Below are positions 1 through 7,595 of a stretch of 64,000 bases of DNA, piece after piece (within the stretch, counting starts at the first letter, position 1; every line of letters begins with the position of its first letter). Below the pieces are notes generated by a model. That model ran no database searches and was not told where the DNA came from. It saw nothing but the letters and a program-made list of their open reading frames with translations. Source of the stretch: Kribbella amoyensis (GTDB lineage Bacteria > Actinomycetota > Actinomycetes > Propionibacteriales > Kribbellaceae). The DNA lies in NCBI RefSeq assembly GCF_007828865.1, contig NZ_VIVK01000002.1:310001-374000 (forward strand), given 5' to 3'. The translations under genes were made by a program, and so were the position numbers.

Positions 1-1086
1 GCTGACCGCGAGCTTGGCCATCGTCTCCTCGGCCGCGCCCTGGTACGCCGGCGGGTACTCCATCGCGCCGACGCCGATGATGCAGCCCTGGCCGGTCATC
101 AGCCGCGGCACCGAGTGCTGGGTACCGATCGTGCCGGGGTTGGTCAGGCTGATCGTGGTGCCCTGGAAGTCGGGCAGCGCGAGCTTGTTGTCCCGGGCCC
201 GGCGGACGATGTCCTCGTAGGCCATCCAGAACTCGGCGAAATTCATCGTCTCGGCGGCCTTGATCGACGGCACCAGCAGCTGCCGGGTACCGTCCGGCTT
301 CTGCATGTCGATGGCCAGGCCGAGGTTGATGTGCTGCGGCTGGACCAGGGTCGGCTTGCCCTCGGTCTCGTCGTACGACGCGTTCATCTCCGGCAGCGTC
401 TTCAGCGCCTTCACCAGCGCCCAGCCGATCAGGTGGGTGAAGGAGACCTTGCCGCCGCGGGCGCGCTTGAGGTGGTTGTTGATGACGATCCGGTTGTCGA
501 TCAGCAACTTGACCGGGACCTGGCGGACGCTCGTCGCCGTGGGGACCGTGAGGCTGGTCTCCATGTTCTGCGCGGTCCGCGCGGGCGCGCCGCGGAGGAT
601 CTGCCGCTCGGAGTCGGCGCTGGTCGCGGGCGCCGGCTTCGGCTTCGCGCTGGGCGGTTGGTTCACCGTTCCTCCGGTCGGGGCGCCGGCGGCGGCCTTG
701 TCGGCCGGCGCGGCGGGCTGGGTCTGCTTGGCCGGGGTGGCCGCCGCGGCGGGAGCCGGCGCTGCCGGGGCCGGTGCTGCCGGGGCCGGGGCGTTGGCGG
801 CGGCGCGGGCGGCGGGCCGGCTCGCGGCGGGCGCGGTGGCCGCGGTGCCGCGACTCGGTGCCTCGGGCGTCTTGTTGTCGGACACCGCATCGGGACGGGG
901 AGCGTCGGCCTTCGCCTTCGCGTCACCCGGGCTGTCCCCCTGGAGATTGTTTCCCTCGAAGTAGGTCCGCCACGCCGGCTCGACCGACTTCGGATCCTGG
1001 AGGTACTTCTCGTACAGCTCGTCGACCAGCCATTCGTTCGCGCCGAAGGCTGCAAGGGGATTCGTGTCTGATGGCTCGGTGGCCAC
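1..1086 (-). CDS. kgd: Multifunctional 2-oxoglutarate decarboxylase/dehydrogenase, N-terminal part, cut by window edge
   Basis: This is the N-terminal 362 residues of a Kgd/SucA-type enzyme, which normally has about 1250 residues and feeds the TCA cycle from 2-oxoglutarate. The first 40 residues carry the conserved helix (NEWLVDELYEKYLQDP), followed by an Ala/Pro-rich linker with repeated APAAPAP units at about 75-125. From about residue 145 there is a succinyltransferase-like domain (HLKRARGGKVSFTHLIGWA, LVPSIKAAETMNFAEFW). The fused acyltransferase domain is what separates Kgd from plain E1 subunits. I chose GTG at 1086 because it gives MATEPSDTNPLAAFG and has a GGAAGAGG stretch upstream. 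The thiamine-binding part lies beyond the left edge. Confidence 0.93.
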   Translation of the reverse strand, partial: MATEPSDTNPLAAFGANEWLVDELYEKYLQDPKSVEPAWRTYFEGNNLQGDSPGDAKAKADAPRPDAVSDNKTPEAPSRGTAATAPAASRPAARAAANAPAPAAPAPAAPAPAAAATPAKQTQPAAPADKAAAGAPTGGTVNQPPSAKPKPAPATSADSERQILRGAPARTAQNMETSLTVPTATSVRQVPVKLLIDNRIVINNHLKRARGGKVSFTHLIGWALVKALKTLPEMNASYDETEGKPTLVQPQHINLGLAIDMQKPDGTRQLLVPSIKAAETMNFAEFWMAYEDIVRRARDNKLALPDFQGTTISLTNPGTIGTQHSVPRLMTGQGCIIGVGAMEYPPAYQGAAEETMAKLAVS

Positions 1087-1505
1087 TTGGCAGTTCGCCT
1101 CTTCCGATTTCTGCGGGTCAGATACCACTGTGATGAACGCTGAAGTTATGGGGGTGGTCCCCGAGGGCAAGGCTAATAGCACCGGCAAGTCACTGACAGC
1201 CCGGGATCACCGGACCAGTGTGTCGAGTGGTTCCGCCGCGCGGACCGGATCGATCCGGCCCTGAAACACCCAGGTTTCCGATGTTTCAGCGTTGTTGCCT
1301 CCGGCCCCACTCGGGACGGGCCGGTTCGGCCCGCTCGGAACTGCGGGACCCGTTGCAGAAATGGGGTTCCGGCGTTGTTCGCGGGCTGTTGCGATGTGCG
1401 CCCTGAGCGTGACTGGCCACTGTATGCAGCTGCGCGCTTGCTGGCCGTGATGATCAGTCTCGGGCGTTACTGTGGTGAACCTCACGCTGCGGATCAGTCC
1501 AGTTG
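1087..1505. other. Gene-free stretch with two dyads
   Basis: No convincing gene lies between kgd and the DUF3052 gene. A 100-codon minus-strand frame exists here but has no family features and poor codon bias. Two symmetric elements stand out: the 14-bp palindrome CCGGATCGATCCGG at 1245-1258, and an inverted repeat CTGAAACA (1261-1268) / TGTTTCAG (1282-1289). They could be regulatory sites or a transcription end; the sequence does not decide. Confidence 0.4.
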
Positions 1506-1922
1506 TCATCGATTGGCCAGCCGCCGGACCAGCTTCAGCCCTGACCAGGTGGCGTCGACGGCGGCGACCTTGACGTCCACCACGCCGAGCGGGAGCGCGA
1601 GTTCGCGGACGCCGTTCTCGTCCAGGTCGGTCGGCACGCCCGACGACTTCTTCGGCCAGGCGATCCAGATCATCCCCGCGGTCGCCGTCCGCTCCAGCAA
1701 GGTTGGCAGCGTTCTGGCGAGGTGGGCGCGATCGGGGCAGAAGGCCAGGACGACGTCGTAGCTGGTCCTCGGCTTGGCGCGGGTATCGGGCCGGAGCTCG
1801 GGCGGCAGTCCCTCGATCGCGAAGTCGGCCGGCGCGTTGTCGACCAGTACCGCGTGCTCGGTCTTGATCCCGAGCTTCGCGGCCAGCGGCTTGCCCGAAT
1901 AGCCGGGCGTTGGTGCGGCCAT
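1506..1922 (-). CDS. DUF3052 family protein
   Basis: A 138-residue soluble protein of the DUF3052 family, whose function is not established. The family signature start is visible (PGYSGKPLAAKLGIK), followed by a short core with VVLAFCPDRAHL and a MIWIAWPKKSSGV strand-turn. There is no signal peptide or membrane segment, so it is probably cytosolic. It is transcribed divergently from ridA across a 58-bp gap that contains a perfect 9-bp dyad, so both may share one operator. The ATG at 1922 is preceded by a TAATAT box (1949-1944, minus strand) that would suit a short leader. Confidence 0.75.
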   Translation of the reverse strand: MAAPTPGYSGKPLAAKLGIKTEHAVLVDNAPADFAIEGLPPELRPDTRAKPRTSYDVVLAFCPDRAHLARTLPTLLERTATAGMIWIAWPKKSSGVPTDLDENGVRELALPLGVVDVKVAAVDATWSGLKLVRRLANR

Positions 1923-1937
1923 GGGGCCGATGGTATG

Positions 1938-1960
1938 TTCTGGATATTAGCTATCCAGAA
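1938..1960. promoter_or_regulatory. Perfect dyad operator between DUF3052 gene and ridA
   Basis: TTCTGGATA (1938-1946) and TATCCAGAA (1952-1960) form a perfect 9-bp inverted repeat with a 5-nt centre. It overlaps -10-like boxes on both strands (TATGTT at 1934-1939 and TAATAT at 1949-1944). Such a dyad is typical of a dimeric repressor site. The FadR-type gene just downstream of ridA is the natural candidate to bind it; that link is inferred. Confidence 0.6.
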
Positions 1961-1980
1961 TTCGTGAGGAAGGCCGCCGG

Positions 1981-2367
1981 ATGATCACCAACCCCGAAAC
2001 CCTGCACGACCCCGTCCCCTTCGGCTACAGCCACGTCGCCGAGGTCGGGGACCTCGTCTTCGTCGCCGGCCAGTACGCCTCCGGGCCGGACGGGCTGGTC
2101 ACCGTGGAGACCTTCGAGGAGCAGGTGGAGCTCGCCTTCGCCAACCTCGGAACCGCGCTGAAGTCGGCCGGGCTGGACTACGCGGACGTGTTTCAGCTGC
2201 GGACGTACATCGTCGACCACTCCGGGGAGAAGCTGGAGATCGTCGGTGGGGTCCTGGGTCGGCTGTGGGGTGGCAGGCCGCCGGTGCAGACCATGCTCGG
2301 CGTGGCCGCGTTGGCGCTGCCGGAGATGCGCTTCGAGGTGGACGCCATCGCCATCCGTCGCTCCTAG
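1981..2367 (+). CDS. RidA/YjgF family enamine/imine deaminase
   Basis: A 128-residue RidA-family protein. Members hydrolyse reactive enamine/imine intermediates, such as 2-aminoacrylate released by PLP enzymes, and form trimers. The fold markers are visible: LVFVAGQYA near residue 24, the central FANLGTALKSAGLDYADVFQLRTYIVD, and the C-terminal strand MRFEVDAIAI. The family Arg that binds the substrate carboxylate is probably in RTYIVD. ATG 1981 follows GAGGAAGG. It is followed after 27 nt by a FadR-type regulator on the same strand, which suggests a small regulated unit; the exact substrate is unknown. Confidence 0.85.
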   Translation: MITNPETLHDPVPFGYSHVAEVGDLVFVAGQYASGPDGLVTVETFEEQVELAFANLGTALKSAGLDYADVFQLRTYIVDHSGEKLEIVGGVLGRLWGGRPPVQTMLGVAALALPEMRFEVDAIAIRRS

Positions 2368-2394
2368 GCCCTGGTGGGGCGGCATACTGAGCGG

Positions 2395-3066
2395 ATGGCT
2401 TTGACGGATGAGGCGATCGTCAAGATCAAGGAGATGATCACCTCGGGGGAGCTCGGCCCGGGGGACCGGTTGCCGAAGGAGGCGGACCTCGCCGCGCGGC
2501 TGGGGCTGTCGCGGAATTCGCTGCGGGAGGCAGTCAAGGCGCTCACGCTGGTGAACGTTCTCGACGTGCGGCACGGCGACGGGACGTACGTGACCAGCCT
2601 CGATTCGGCGCATCTGCTGGATGCGCTGAGCTTCATGGTCGACCTGCATCGCGACGACTCGGTGCTGCAGTTCTTCGAGGTACGCCGGCTGCTCGAGCCG
2701 GGCGTCGCCGCGCTGGCCGCCGGGCGGATCAGCCGGGAGAAGCTGGCCGATCTCCGCCTGCTGACCAGCGATCTCGCGGCCGGCGCCTCTGTCGACGAGC
2801 TGGTTGCGAACGATCTGCGCTTCCACCGCGGCATCGCCGAAGCCACGGGGAACGGTGTCGTCTGCTCGCTGCTCGACGGCATCTCGGGAGCGACCCAGCG
2901 GGCCCGTATCTGGCGCGGCGTCACCGAGGCGGGCGCGGTCGAGCGGACTCTCGCCGAACACACCGCCATCCTCGACGCGATCGAGGCCGGTGACGCCGAA
3001 GCCGCCCGGGCCTGGATGACGGCTCACATCGCCGGCGTGGAGAACTGGCTCCGCAAGGCGCGCTGA
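2395..3066 (+). CDS. FadR-subfamily GntR transcriptional regulator
   Basis: A regulator of 223 residues with an N-terminal winged HTH (about 1-68; DRLPKEADLAARLGLSRNSLREAVKAL) and an all-helical FCD ligand domain with the metal-site pattern (DLRFHRGIAEATGN, then EHTAILDAIEAGD). FCD regulators usually sense small organic acids and repress neighbouring genes. I chose ATG 2395 over an upstream GTG (2374): a CATACT -10 box (2383-2388) ends 7 nt before it, consistent with a leaderless message. It lies just behind ridA and probably controls it through the dyad at 1938-1960. Confidence 0.85.
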   Translation: MALTDEAIVKIKEMITSGELGPGDRLPKEADLAARLGLSRNSLREAVKALTLVNVLDVRHGDGTYVTSLDSAHLLDALSFMVDLHRDDSVLQFFEVRRLLEPGVAALAAGRISREKLADLRLLTSDLAAGASVDELVANDLRFHRGIAEATGNGVVCSLLDGISGATQRARIWRGVTEAGAVERTLAEHTAILDAIEAGDAEAARAWMTAHIAGVENWLRKAR

Positions 3067-3134
3067 GGGTTCGTTCTCGTCTCCCGGTAGTTGGGGGAGC
3101 GGTTGCTGGGGGCAACTGGTTTCAGGTAATCCTC

Positions 3135-3164
3135 TTGAAGGCCGGCCGGGTCCGGCTCTAGTCT
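3135..3164 (+). promoter_or_regulatory. Candidate promoter of the ABC-F gene
   Basis: TTGAAG (3135-3140) and TAGTCT (3159-3164) are separated by 18 nt and look like a vegetative sigma-factor promoter. Transcription would begin near 3171, giving a leader of about 114 nt before the ABC-F start at 3285. This is a pattern match only. Confidence 0.5.
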
Positions 3165-3189
3165 TGGGGCTGTCCCATTGCCGACGTCA

Positions 3190-3288
3190 GGGGTGCGGGT
3201 TGTAACTCCGAGGTCTTTCTTCCAGCGATCGATCGCCACCGTCCGGTGCCGCGATCTCGTTCGAGACCTCTTGGAGCACCCCACATGA
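3190..3288 (+). promoter_or_regulatory. Structured mRNA leader that can bury the Shine-Dalgarno of the ABC-F gene, with overlapping upstream ORF
   Basis: The leader segment CTCC-GAGGTCT (3206-3216) is complementary to AGACCTC-TT-GGAG (3264-3276), which contains the Shine-Dalgarno GGAG. Just outside, GGGGTGC (3190-3196) is complementary to GCACCCC (3276-3282). Together they would close a long stem of about 17 pairs over the ribosome site. A GTG at 3193 opens a 31-codon frame starting MRVVTPRSFFQ whose TGA (3286-3288) overlaps the ATG at 3285. Ribosome progress through this frame would disrupt the stem, which resembles drug-sensing leaders known for erm and some ABC-F genes. The pairing is seen; the regulation is inferred. 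Confidence 0.5.
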
Positions 3289-4862
3289 GTCATTCCCTCC
3301 GCTGTCACGACCTCTCCTTCGCCTGGCCGGACGGCGATGTGCTGTTCGACGGGCTGAGCTTCGTCGCGGGCCCGGTGCGGTCGGGGCTGGTCGGGCGCAA
3401 CGGCACCGGCAAGTCCACGTTGCTACGGCTGATCGCCGGCCGTTTGACGCCGCAGCGCGGTTCGATCCGGGTCAGCGGTGAGCTCGGGTACCTGCCGCAG
3501 GACCTCACGCTCGACATCACGCTGCGCGTCGACGAGGCACTCGGGATCGCCGGGGTCCGGCGCGCGATCGACGCGATCGAACGCGGTGATGCTTCGGAGG
3601 CGAACTTCACCGCCGTCGGCGACGACTGGGACGTCGAGGAACGCGCCGACGCGATGCTCGGCAAGCTTGGCCTGCCGATCGACCTGGATCGCAGCGTCGG
3701 CGAGCTGTCGGGCGGCGAGACGATCCTGCTCGGCCTGGCCGCCGAGTTGCTGCGCCGCCCTGACGTGCTGTTGCTCGACGAGCCGACGAACAACCTCGAT
3801 CTCCGGGCTCGGCGGCATTTGTACGACGCGGTCGACCTGTTCCGGGGCGCGTTGCTGGTGGTCAGCCATGATCGCGAGCTTCTGGATCGAGTCGACCAGA
3901 TCGGTGACCTCCGGAAGGGCGATCTCACGTGGTACGGCGGCAACCTCACGGCGTACGAGGAGGCCGTCGCGGTCGAGCAGGAGGCCGCCGAGCGGATGGT
4001 TCGCAGCGCCGAGGCGGATGTGCGTAAGCAGCGGCGGGACCTGATCGAGGCGCGGATGAAGATGGATCAGCGTCGGGCTCGGGGCCAGCGGGCGTTCGAG
4101 CAGGGCGGGATCCCGAAGATCGTCGCCGGCGGTCTCAAGCGGTCGGCGCAGGTCTCTGCGGGGAAGCATCTCGGCATGCAGTCCGAGCGCCTCGACGCAG
4201 CGCAGGAAGCGCTCGCCGATGCCGAGGAACGGGTGCACGACGATGACGCGATCCGGGTCGACCTGCCGCGGACGGCTGTGCCTGCTGGGCGTGTGGTTCT
4301 GCGACTGGAGGACCACGTACTGCGGACCGGGTTGCCGGTCACGTTGGAGATCCGTGGGCCGGAGCGCATTGCCTTGACCGGTCCGAACGGTGCCGGGAAG
4401 TCGACGCTGCTGCACGCGATCGCGGGGGAGTCGTTGCCGTTGGTCCCGTATCGGCTACTGCCTCAGCGGCTGGATCTGCTGCGGGACGACCTGTCGATCG
4501 CGGAGAACCTCGCGCTGTTGGCACCGAGTACGGACAACAACGATCGGCGGGCTCGGTTGGCGCGGTTCCTGTTCCGGGGCCGGGCTGCGGACCAGCCGGT
4601 GCAGACGTTGTCGGGCGGCGAGCGGTTCCGGGCGACTTTGGCGGCATTGCTGCTCGCGGAGCCGCCGCCGCAGTTGCTCATGCTGGATGAGCCGACCAAC
4701 AACCTCGACCTGGCCAGCGTCGCCCAGCTCCAGCAGGCGTTGACGTCCTACGAGGGCGCGTTGCTGGTCGTGAGCCACGATGTGCCGTTCCTGCGGGAGT
4801 TGGGGATCACGCGGTGGTTGGCGATCGAGGACGATCAGCTGGTCGAGGTGGATCCGCTGTAG
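3285..4862 (+). CDS. ABC-F family ATPase (ribosome-associated, possible antibiotic resistance factor)
   Basis: A 525-residue protein with two ATP-binding cassettes and no membrane domain, as expected of ABC-F proteins that act on the ribosome. Cassette 1 has Walker A GRNGTGKST, signature LSGGE and LLLDEPTNNLDL. A charged linker follows (about 235-300, RKQRRDLIEARMKMDQRRARGQR). Cassette 2 has GPNGAGKST, LSGGERFRA and MLDEPTNNLDL. Many actinobacterial members protect ribosomes from macrolides, lincosamides or pleuromutilins, but the drug cannot be read from sequence. ATG 3285 has GGAG 8 nt upstream; an in-frame GTG at 3246 would add 13 residues without a good site. It is a close relative of the gene at 48659-50296. 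Confidence 0.88.
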   Translation: MSHSLRCHDLSFAWPDGDVLFDGLSFVAGPVRSGLVGRNGTGKSTLLRLIAGRLTPQRGSIRVSGELGYLPQDLTLDITLRVDEALGIAGVRRAIDAIERGDASEANFTAVGDDWDVEERADAMLGKLGLPIDLDRSVGELSGGETILLGLAAELLRRPDVLLLDEPTNNLDLRARRHLYDAVDLFRGALLVVSHDRELLDRVDQIGDLRKGDLTWYGGNLTAYEEAVAVEQEAAERMVRSAEADVRKQRRDLIEARMKMDQRRARGQRAFEQGGIPKIVAGGLKRSAQVSAGKHLGMQSERLDAAQEALADAEERVHDDDAIRVDLPRTAVPAGRVVLRLEDHVLRTGLPVTLEIRGPERIALTGPNGAGKSTLLHAIAGESLPLVPYRLLPQRLDLLRDDLSIAENLALLAPSTDNNDRRARLARFLFRGRAADQPVQTLSGGERFRATLAALLLAEPPPQLLMLDEPTNNLDLASVAQLQQALTSYEGALLVVSHDVPFLRELGITRWLAIEDDQLVEVDPL

Positions 4863-4912
4863 GACGCGCTCAGTACCGCTGCCCAAGTCCCACTGCTCGG
4901 TTGTCGCGCTTC

Positions 4913-6517
4913 TCATCCTGGGCGCGGGTCGCCGTCGTTGGGAGAGTCGGGCGGGCGCATCGGGATGACGCCGCCGCCCTGGGTGTCGGCGCGCTTGAAG
5001 TCTGCACGGTGGGTGCCGGTGTGGTCGACGTGGAAGGTGAAGCCGTGGGGGCTGGTCCATTCCAGGGTGCCGTCGGTGGTGCGGTTGACGTTCCAGTGGC
5101 CGTGGGTTTTGACCCGGTGGCTGTAGCGCCGTAGCGGGATGAGTTTGGTGGTGCCGGTCTGCCCGGGTGGTCCGTGGGGGTCGTAGGGCTGGATGTGGTC
5201 GAGGTCGGTGGCGAGTGTGGTTTCGGTGGTGCCGTAGGGGAATTGTTCGATGGGGTGGATGAGTTTGAGTTGTTCGCGGAGTCGGCGGGGGATTTCGTAG
5301 GCGTCGACGCTGATGGTGTCGTTCAGGTCGATTACCGGCCGGATCGAGTAGGGGCGGTGGCCGATGAGTTCGGTGAGCTGGGCAGCGAGCAGCGGGCCAC
5401 AGCCTTCGACCCGGGCGACGCCGTGGCCGGTGACGAGGGTGTGGTCGGTGAGGTGGACGTAGATGGTGGTGCGGCTGGTGCGGGAGCCGGTGATGCCGTC
5501 GAGTTGGGCCAGGTCGGCGTTGACCATCTGACGGGTCGGCGTCTCGACACCCGTGACTATCTGACCGGCGCCGGAGGTGGCATCGGGGGCGTGGTCGGCG
5601 TCGGCGCTGGGCGTGACGTCCCACGGTTCGACGCGCTCACCTTGACTGCACGCGACCTCACCAGTCGTGGCGTCGGCCGGCGGCGCCACCGCAGTCGCTG
5701 AAGGCTGGGCTGCTTCGGTCGGTGTCGGGGTGGGCAAGGTGCCCGTGCGGCCGGCGGTGAGGATGGCTTGGGCGTGGGCCGGGTCGGCCAGGATGCCCAG
5801 TGCCCGCGCCCGCCGCAGCCGCACAGGATCCGGATCACCCAGCGTCTTCAACGCCTCCGCCAACGCATCAATCGTGGCGTCGAACCGCAGCACGTCACCG
5901 GTCGCGGCCAGGATCCACACCGACTTCGTGCCGTGATCATCGGCCCGCCCGACATACACACCACGCTCACGCGCCTTCCGCTCCGCGGCAGACCGGGCAG
6001 CATCCTGATCAGCGCGATAACGAGCAGCCGTGACGATCTTGCCGAGCCGGATCGGGGTGACCGTGTCGACGAGTCCGGCGACCTGCTCGTCGACGATCGC
6101 TGCCGCCTCCTCGGACAGGTCCAGGCAGGCGGTGGCGACCTTGCACGCCTTCCACGGCGTCGCCTCACCGTTCAACACCGTCGCCCAGATCCGCGGCAGC
6201 CGATGCCGCAACGCCAACGCCTGCCCGATGTAGGCCGCAGCACTGCCCGCCGACGTCCCGACCATCGCCCCGAACTCCGCCGGCGCGAACTCCGCAATCG
6301 CCGGACACCCCACACCCCCATAAACCACACCCCGCTCCCGCCCCGGCCGCCGTCCCTCCCCACCCCGAGCAGGCAACCCATCAGCACAGTGCAAATCAGC
6401 AAACACCTGCGCATGCACCAACAACCGAGCCTCAAGCCGATCAATCTCAGCACGATGCGCCGCAGCCGAGGCCAACACCCCAGCCGCATCCAGCTCCGCA
6501 ACATCGTCATCGAACAT
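4913..6517 (-). CDS. DUF222 and HNH endonuclease domain protein
   Basis: A 534-residue protein of the DUF222-HNH family (13E12-like), common in multiple copies in actinobacteria and of unsettled function. The N-terminal DUF222 helical region covers about 1-240 (DRLEARLLVHAQVFADLHCADG, YIGQALALRHRLPRIW). A low-complexity Thr/Pro/Ala stretch follows at about 265-330. The C-terminal HNH-like domain shows TTLATDLDHIQPYDPHGPPGQT, then NRTTDGTLEWTSPHGFTFHVDH. The usual HNH spacing of DHI plus a distal WTSPHG fits, but I cannot prove activity. It is transcribed alone, and its promoter is unusually AT-rich for this window. Confidence 0.8.
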   Translation of the reverse strand: MFDDDVAELDAAGVLASAAAHRAEIDRLEARLLVHAQVFADLHCADGLPARGGEGRRPGRERGVVYGGVGCPAIAEFAPAEFGAMVGTSAGSAAAYIGQALALRHRLPRIWATVLNGEATPWKACKVATACLDLSEEAAAIVDEQVAGLVDTVTPIRLGKIVTAARYRADQDAARSAAERKARERGVYVGRADDHGTKSVWILAATGDVLRFDATIDALAEALKTLGDPDPVRLRRARALGILADPAHAQAILTAGRTGTLPTPTPTEAAQPSATAVAPPADATTGEVACSQGERVEPWDVTPSADADHAPDATSGAGQIVTGVETPTRQMVNADLAQLDGITGSRTSRTTIYVHLTDHTLVTGHGVARVEGCGPLLAAQLTELIGHRPYSIRPVIDLNDTISVDAYEIPRRLREQLKLIHPIEQFPYGTTETTLATDLDHIQPYDPHGPPGQTGTTKLIPLRRYSHRVKTHGHWNVNRTTDGTLEWTSPHGFTFHVDHTGTHRADFKRADTQGGGVIPMRPPDSPNDGDPRPG

Positions 6518-6593
6518 ACGTGCGACTATAAATCAAAGGCAACCAAGCAAACCAACCCACAACCCCCAAACGCCCTTACACATAAGGAAATCT
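6518..6593 (-). promoter_or_regulatory. AT-rich upstream region of the DUF222/HNH gene
   Basis: These 76 bp between the HNH start and the stop of the next minus-strand gene are markedly richer in A and T than the surrounding DNA. On the minus strand they contain TTTGATTTATAGT shortly before the ATG, which offers a TTATAG/TATAGT -10 box. No clear Shine-Dalgarno precedes the ATG at 6517. Confidence 0.35.
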
Positions 6594-7550
6594 TCAGGAA
6601 GCAGCCTCGCTAAGCCCACGCGCCAAGGAAAGCGCCGCCGAGCGAAGCTCATCAGACCCCACGATCCGAAACGGCGCATGCAGAGCAGTCAGCTGCCGCG
6701 CATACCAATACGGCTCGTCCGTACTGGCCACCAGCCGCGTCCGATCTCCCTCCAAAGCCTCCAACCGACCCAAGTTCCGAGGAATCCACCGAGAAACCTG
6801 ATCCACCGGCGCCTCGATCACGACCTCGACCTGGTACTTCCACCCCTCCGCGAGATGCTCCTCGAGCGTCCGGAACGCATCGAGCCCCGCCGGTAACTCG
6901 AAGCCCTCGGCAAGCACCTCCACCGAAGCGATCCGGTCGACCCGAAGCACCCGCCGAGCCTCCCGGGCATGCGACCAGCACAGCAGGTACCACCGCCCGT
7001 GCCGCACGACCACCGACCAAGGATCCACGTCCATCGCCCGAACAACGTCCTCGCCCAACCGGTACCCGATCCGCACCCGCCTCCGGGAGGTCGAAGCCCG
7101 CACCAGCGAGGCCGTCAACTCCGGATCGGGAACAGCCTTCGGAGCCGGCCCACGAGTCGCCACACTACGGATAGCGTCGACGGCCTGCGCCAGAGGTTCG
7201 GGCAGTACGCGCACGATCTTCCCGATCGCGTTCTCCACCGGGTCGGACGTACTGCTGCCGCCGTGCTCGGCCTCCAGCATCGCCATCACCAAGCCGAGCG
7301 CCTCGGGCGTACTGAACATCAACGGCGGCACCCGCAGACCACGGCCGATCCGGTACCCGCCGTACCGGCCGCGGCTGGACTCGATCGGGATCTCTGCCTC
7401 CCGCAGGATCCCGACGTACCGCCGGACGGCGCGCTCGGTCACGCCCAGCCGGTCGGCCAGGCGTTCGGCGGAGATGCCGGGGCTGTTCTGGATGAACTCG
7501 AGCACCAGCAACGCCCGCGCGGTCGGACTCGCGTCGTACACGGCCACCAT
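6594..7550 (-). CDS. HTH-WYL domain transcriptional regulator (YafY-like)
   Basis: A 318-residue regulator with an N-terminal DeoR-type HTH (ARALLVLEFIQNSPGISAERLADRLGVTERAVRRYV) and a WYL ligand domain at about 140-230 (RVRIGYRLGEDVVRAMDVDPWSVVVRHGRWYLLCW), followed by a WCX-like C-terminal extension. WYL domains bind nucleic acids or small ligands and control diverse genes. I chose ATG 7550 (MVAVYDASPT) because the HTH starts at once; ATG/GTG codons up to 7595 are possible. It lies 45 nt behind the aldo/keto reductase on the same strand, so it may be the last gene of the fucose unit, but a role there is only an inference. Confidence 0.8.
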   Translation of the reverse strand: MVAVYDASPTARALLVLEFIQNSPGISAERLADRLGVTERAVRRYVGILREAEIPIESSRGRYGGYRIGRGLRVPPLMFSTPEALGLVMAMLEAEHGGSSTSDPVENAIGKIVRVLPEPLAQAVDAIRSVATRGPAPKAVPDPELTASLVRASTSRRRVRIGYRLGEDVVRAMDVDPWSVVVRHGRWYLLCWSHAREARRVLRVDRIASVEVLAEGFELPAGLDAFRTLEEHLAEGWKYQVEVVIEAPVDQVSRWIPRNLGRLEALEGDRTRLVASTDEPYWYARQLTALHAPFRIVGSDELRSAALSLARGLSEAAS

Positions 7551-7595
7551 CAGACCACACATTCCGGAAGCAATCCGTCCGGAAAGCCCGACCAC

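Noticed and set aside
1207..1509. A 100-codon minus-strand frame between kgd and the DUF3052 gene
   Set aside because: It has no recognisable family, no clear ribosome site and a composition unlike nearby genes; the stretch is better described as non-coding.
4913..6517. HNH gene as a homing endonuclease or restriction enzyme
   Set aside because: The DUF222 domain and free-standing position fit the common actinobacterial family; no intron, intein or methylase is present.
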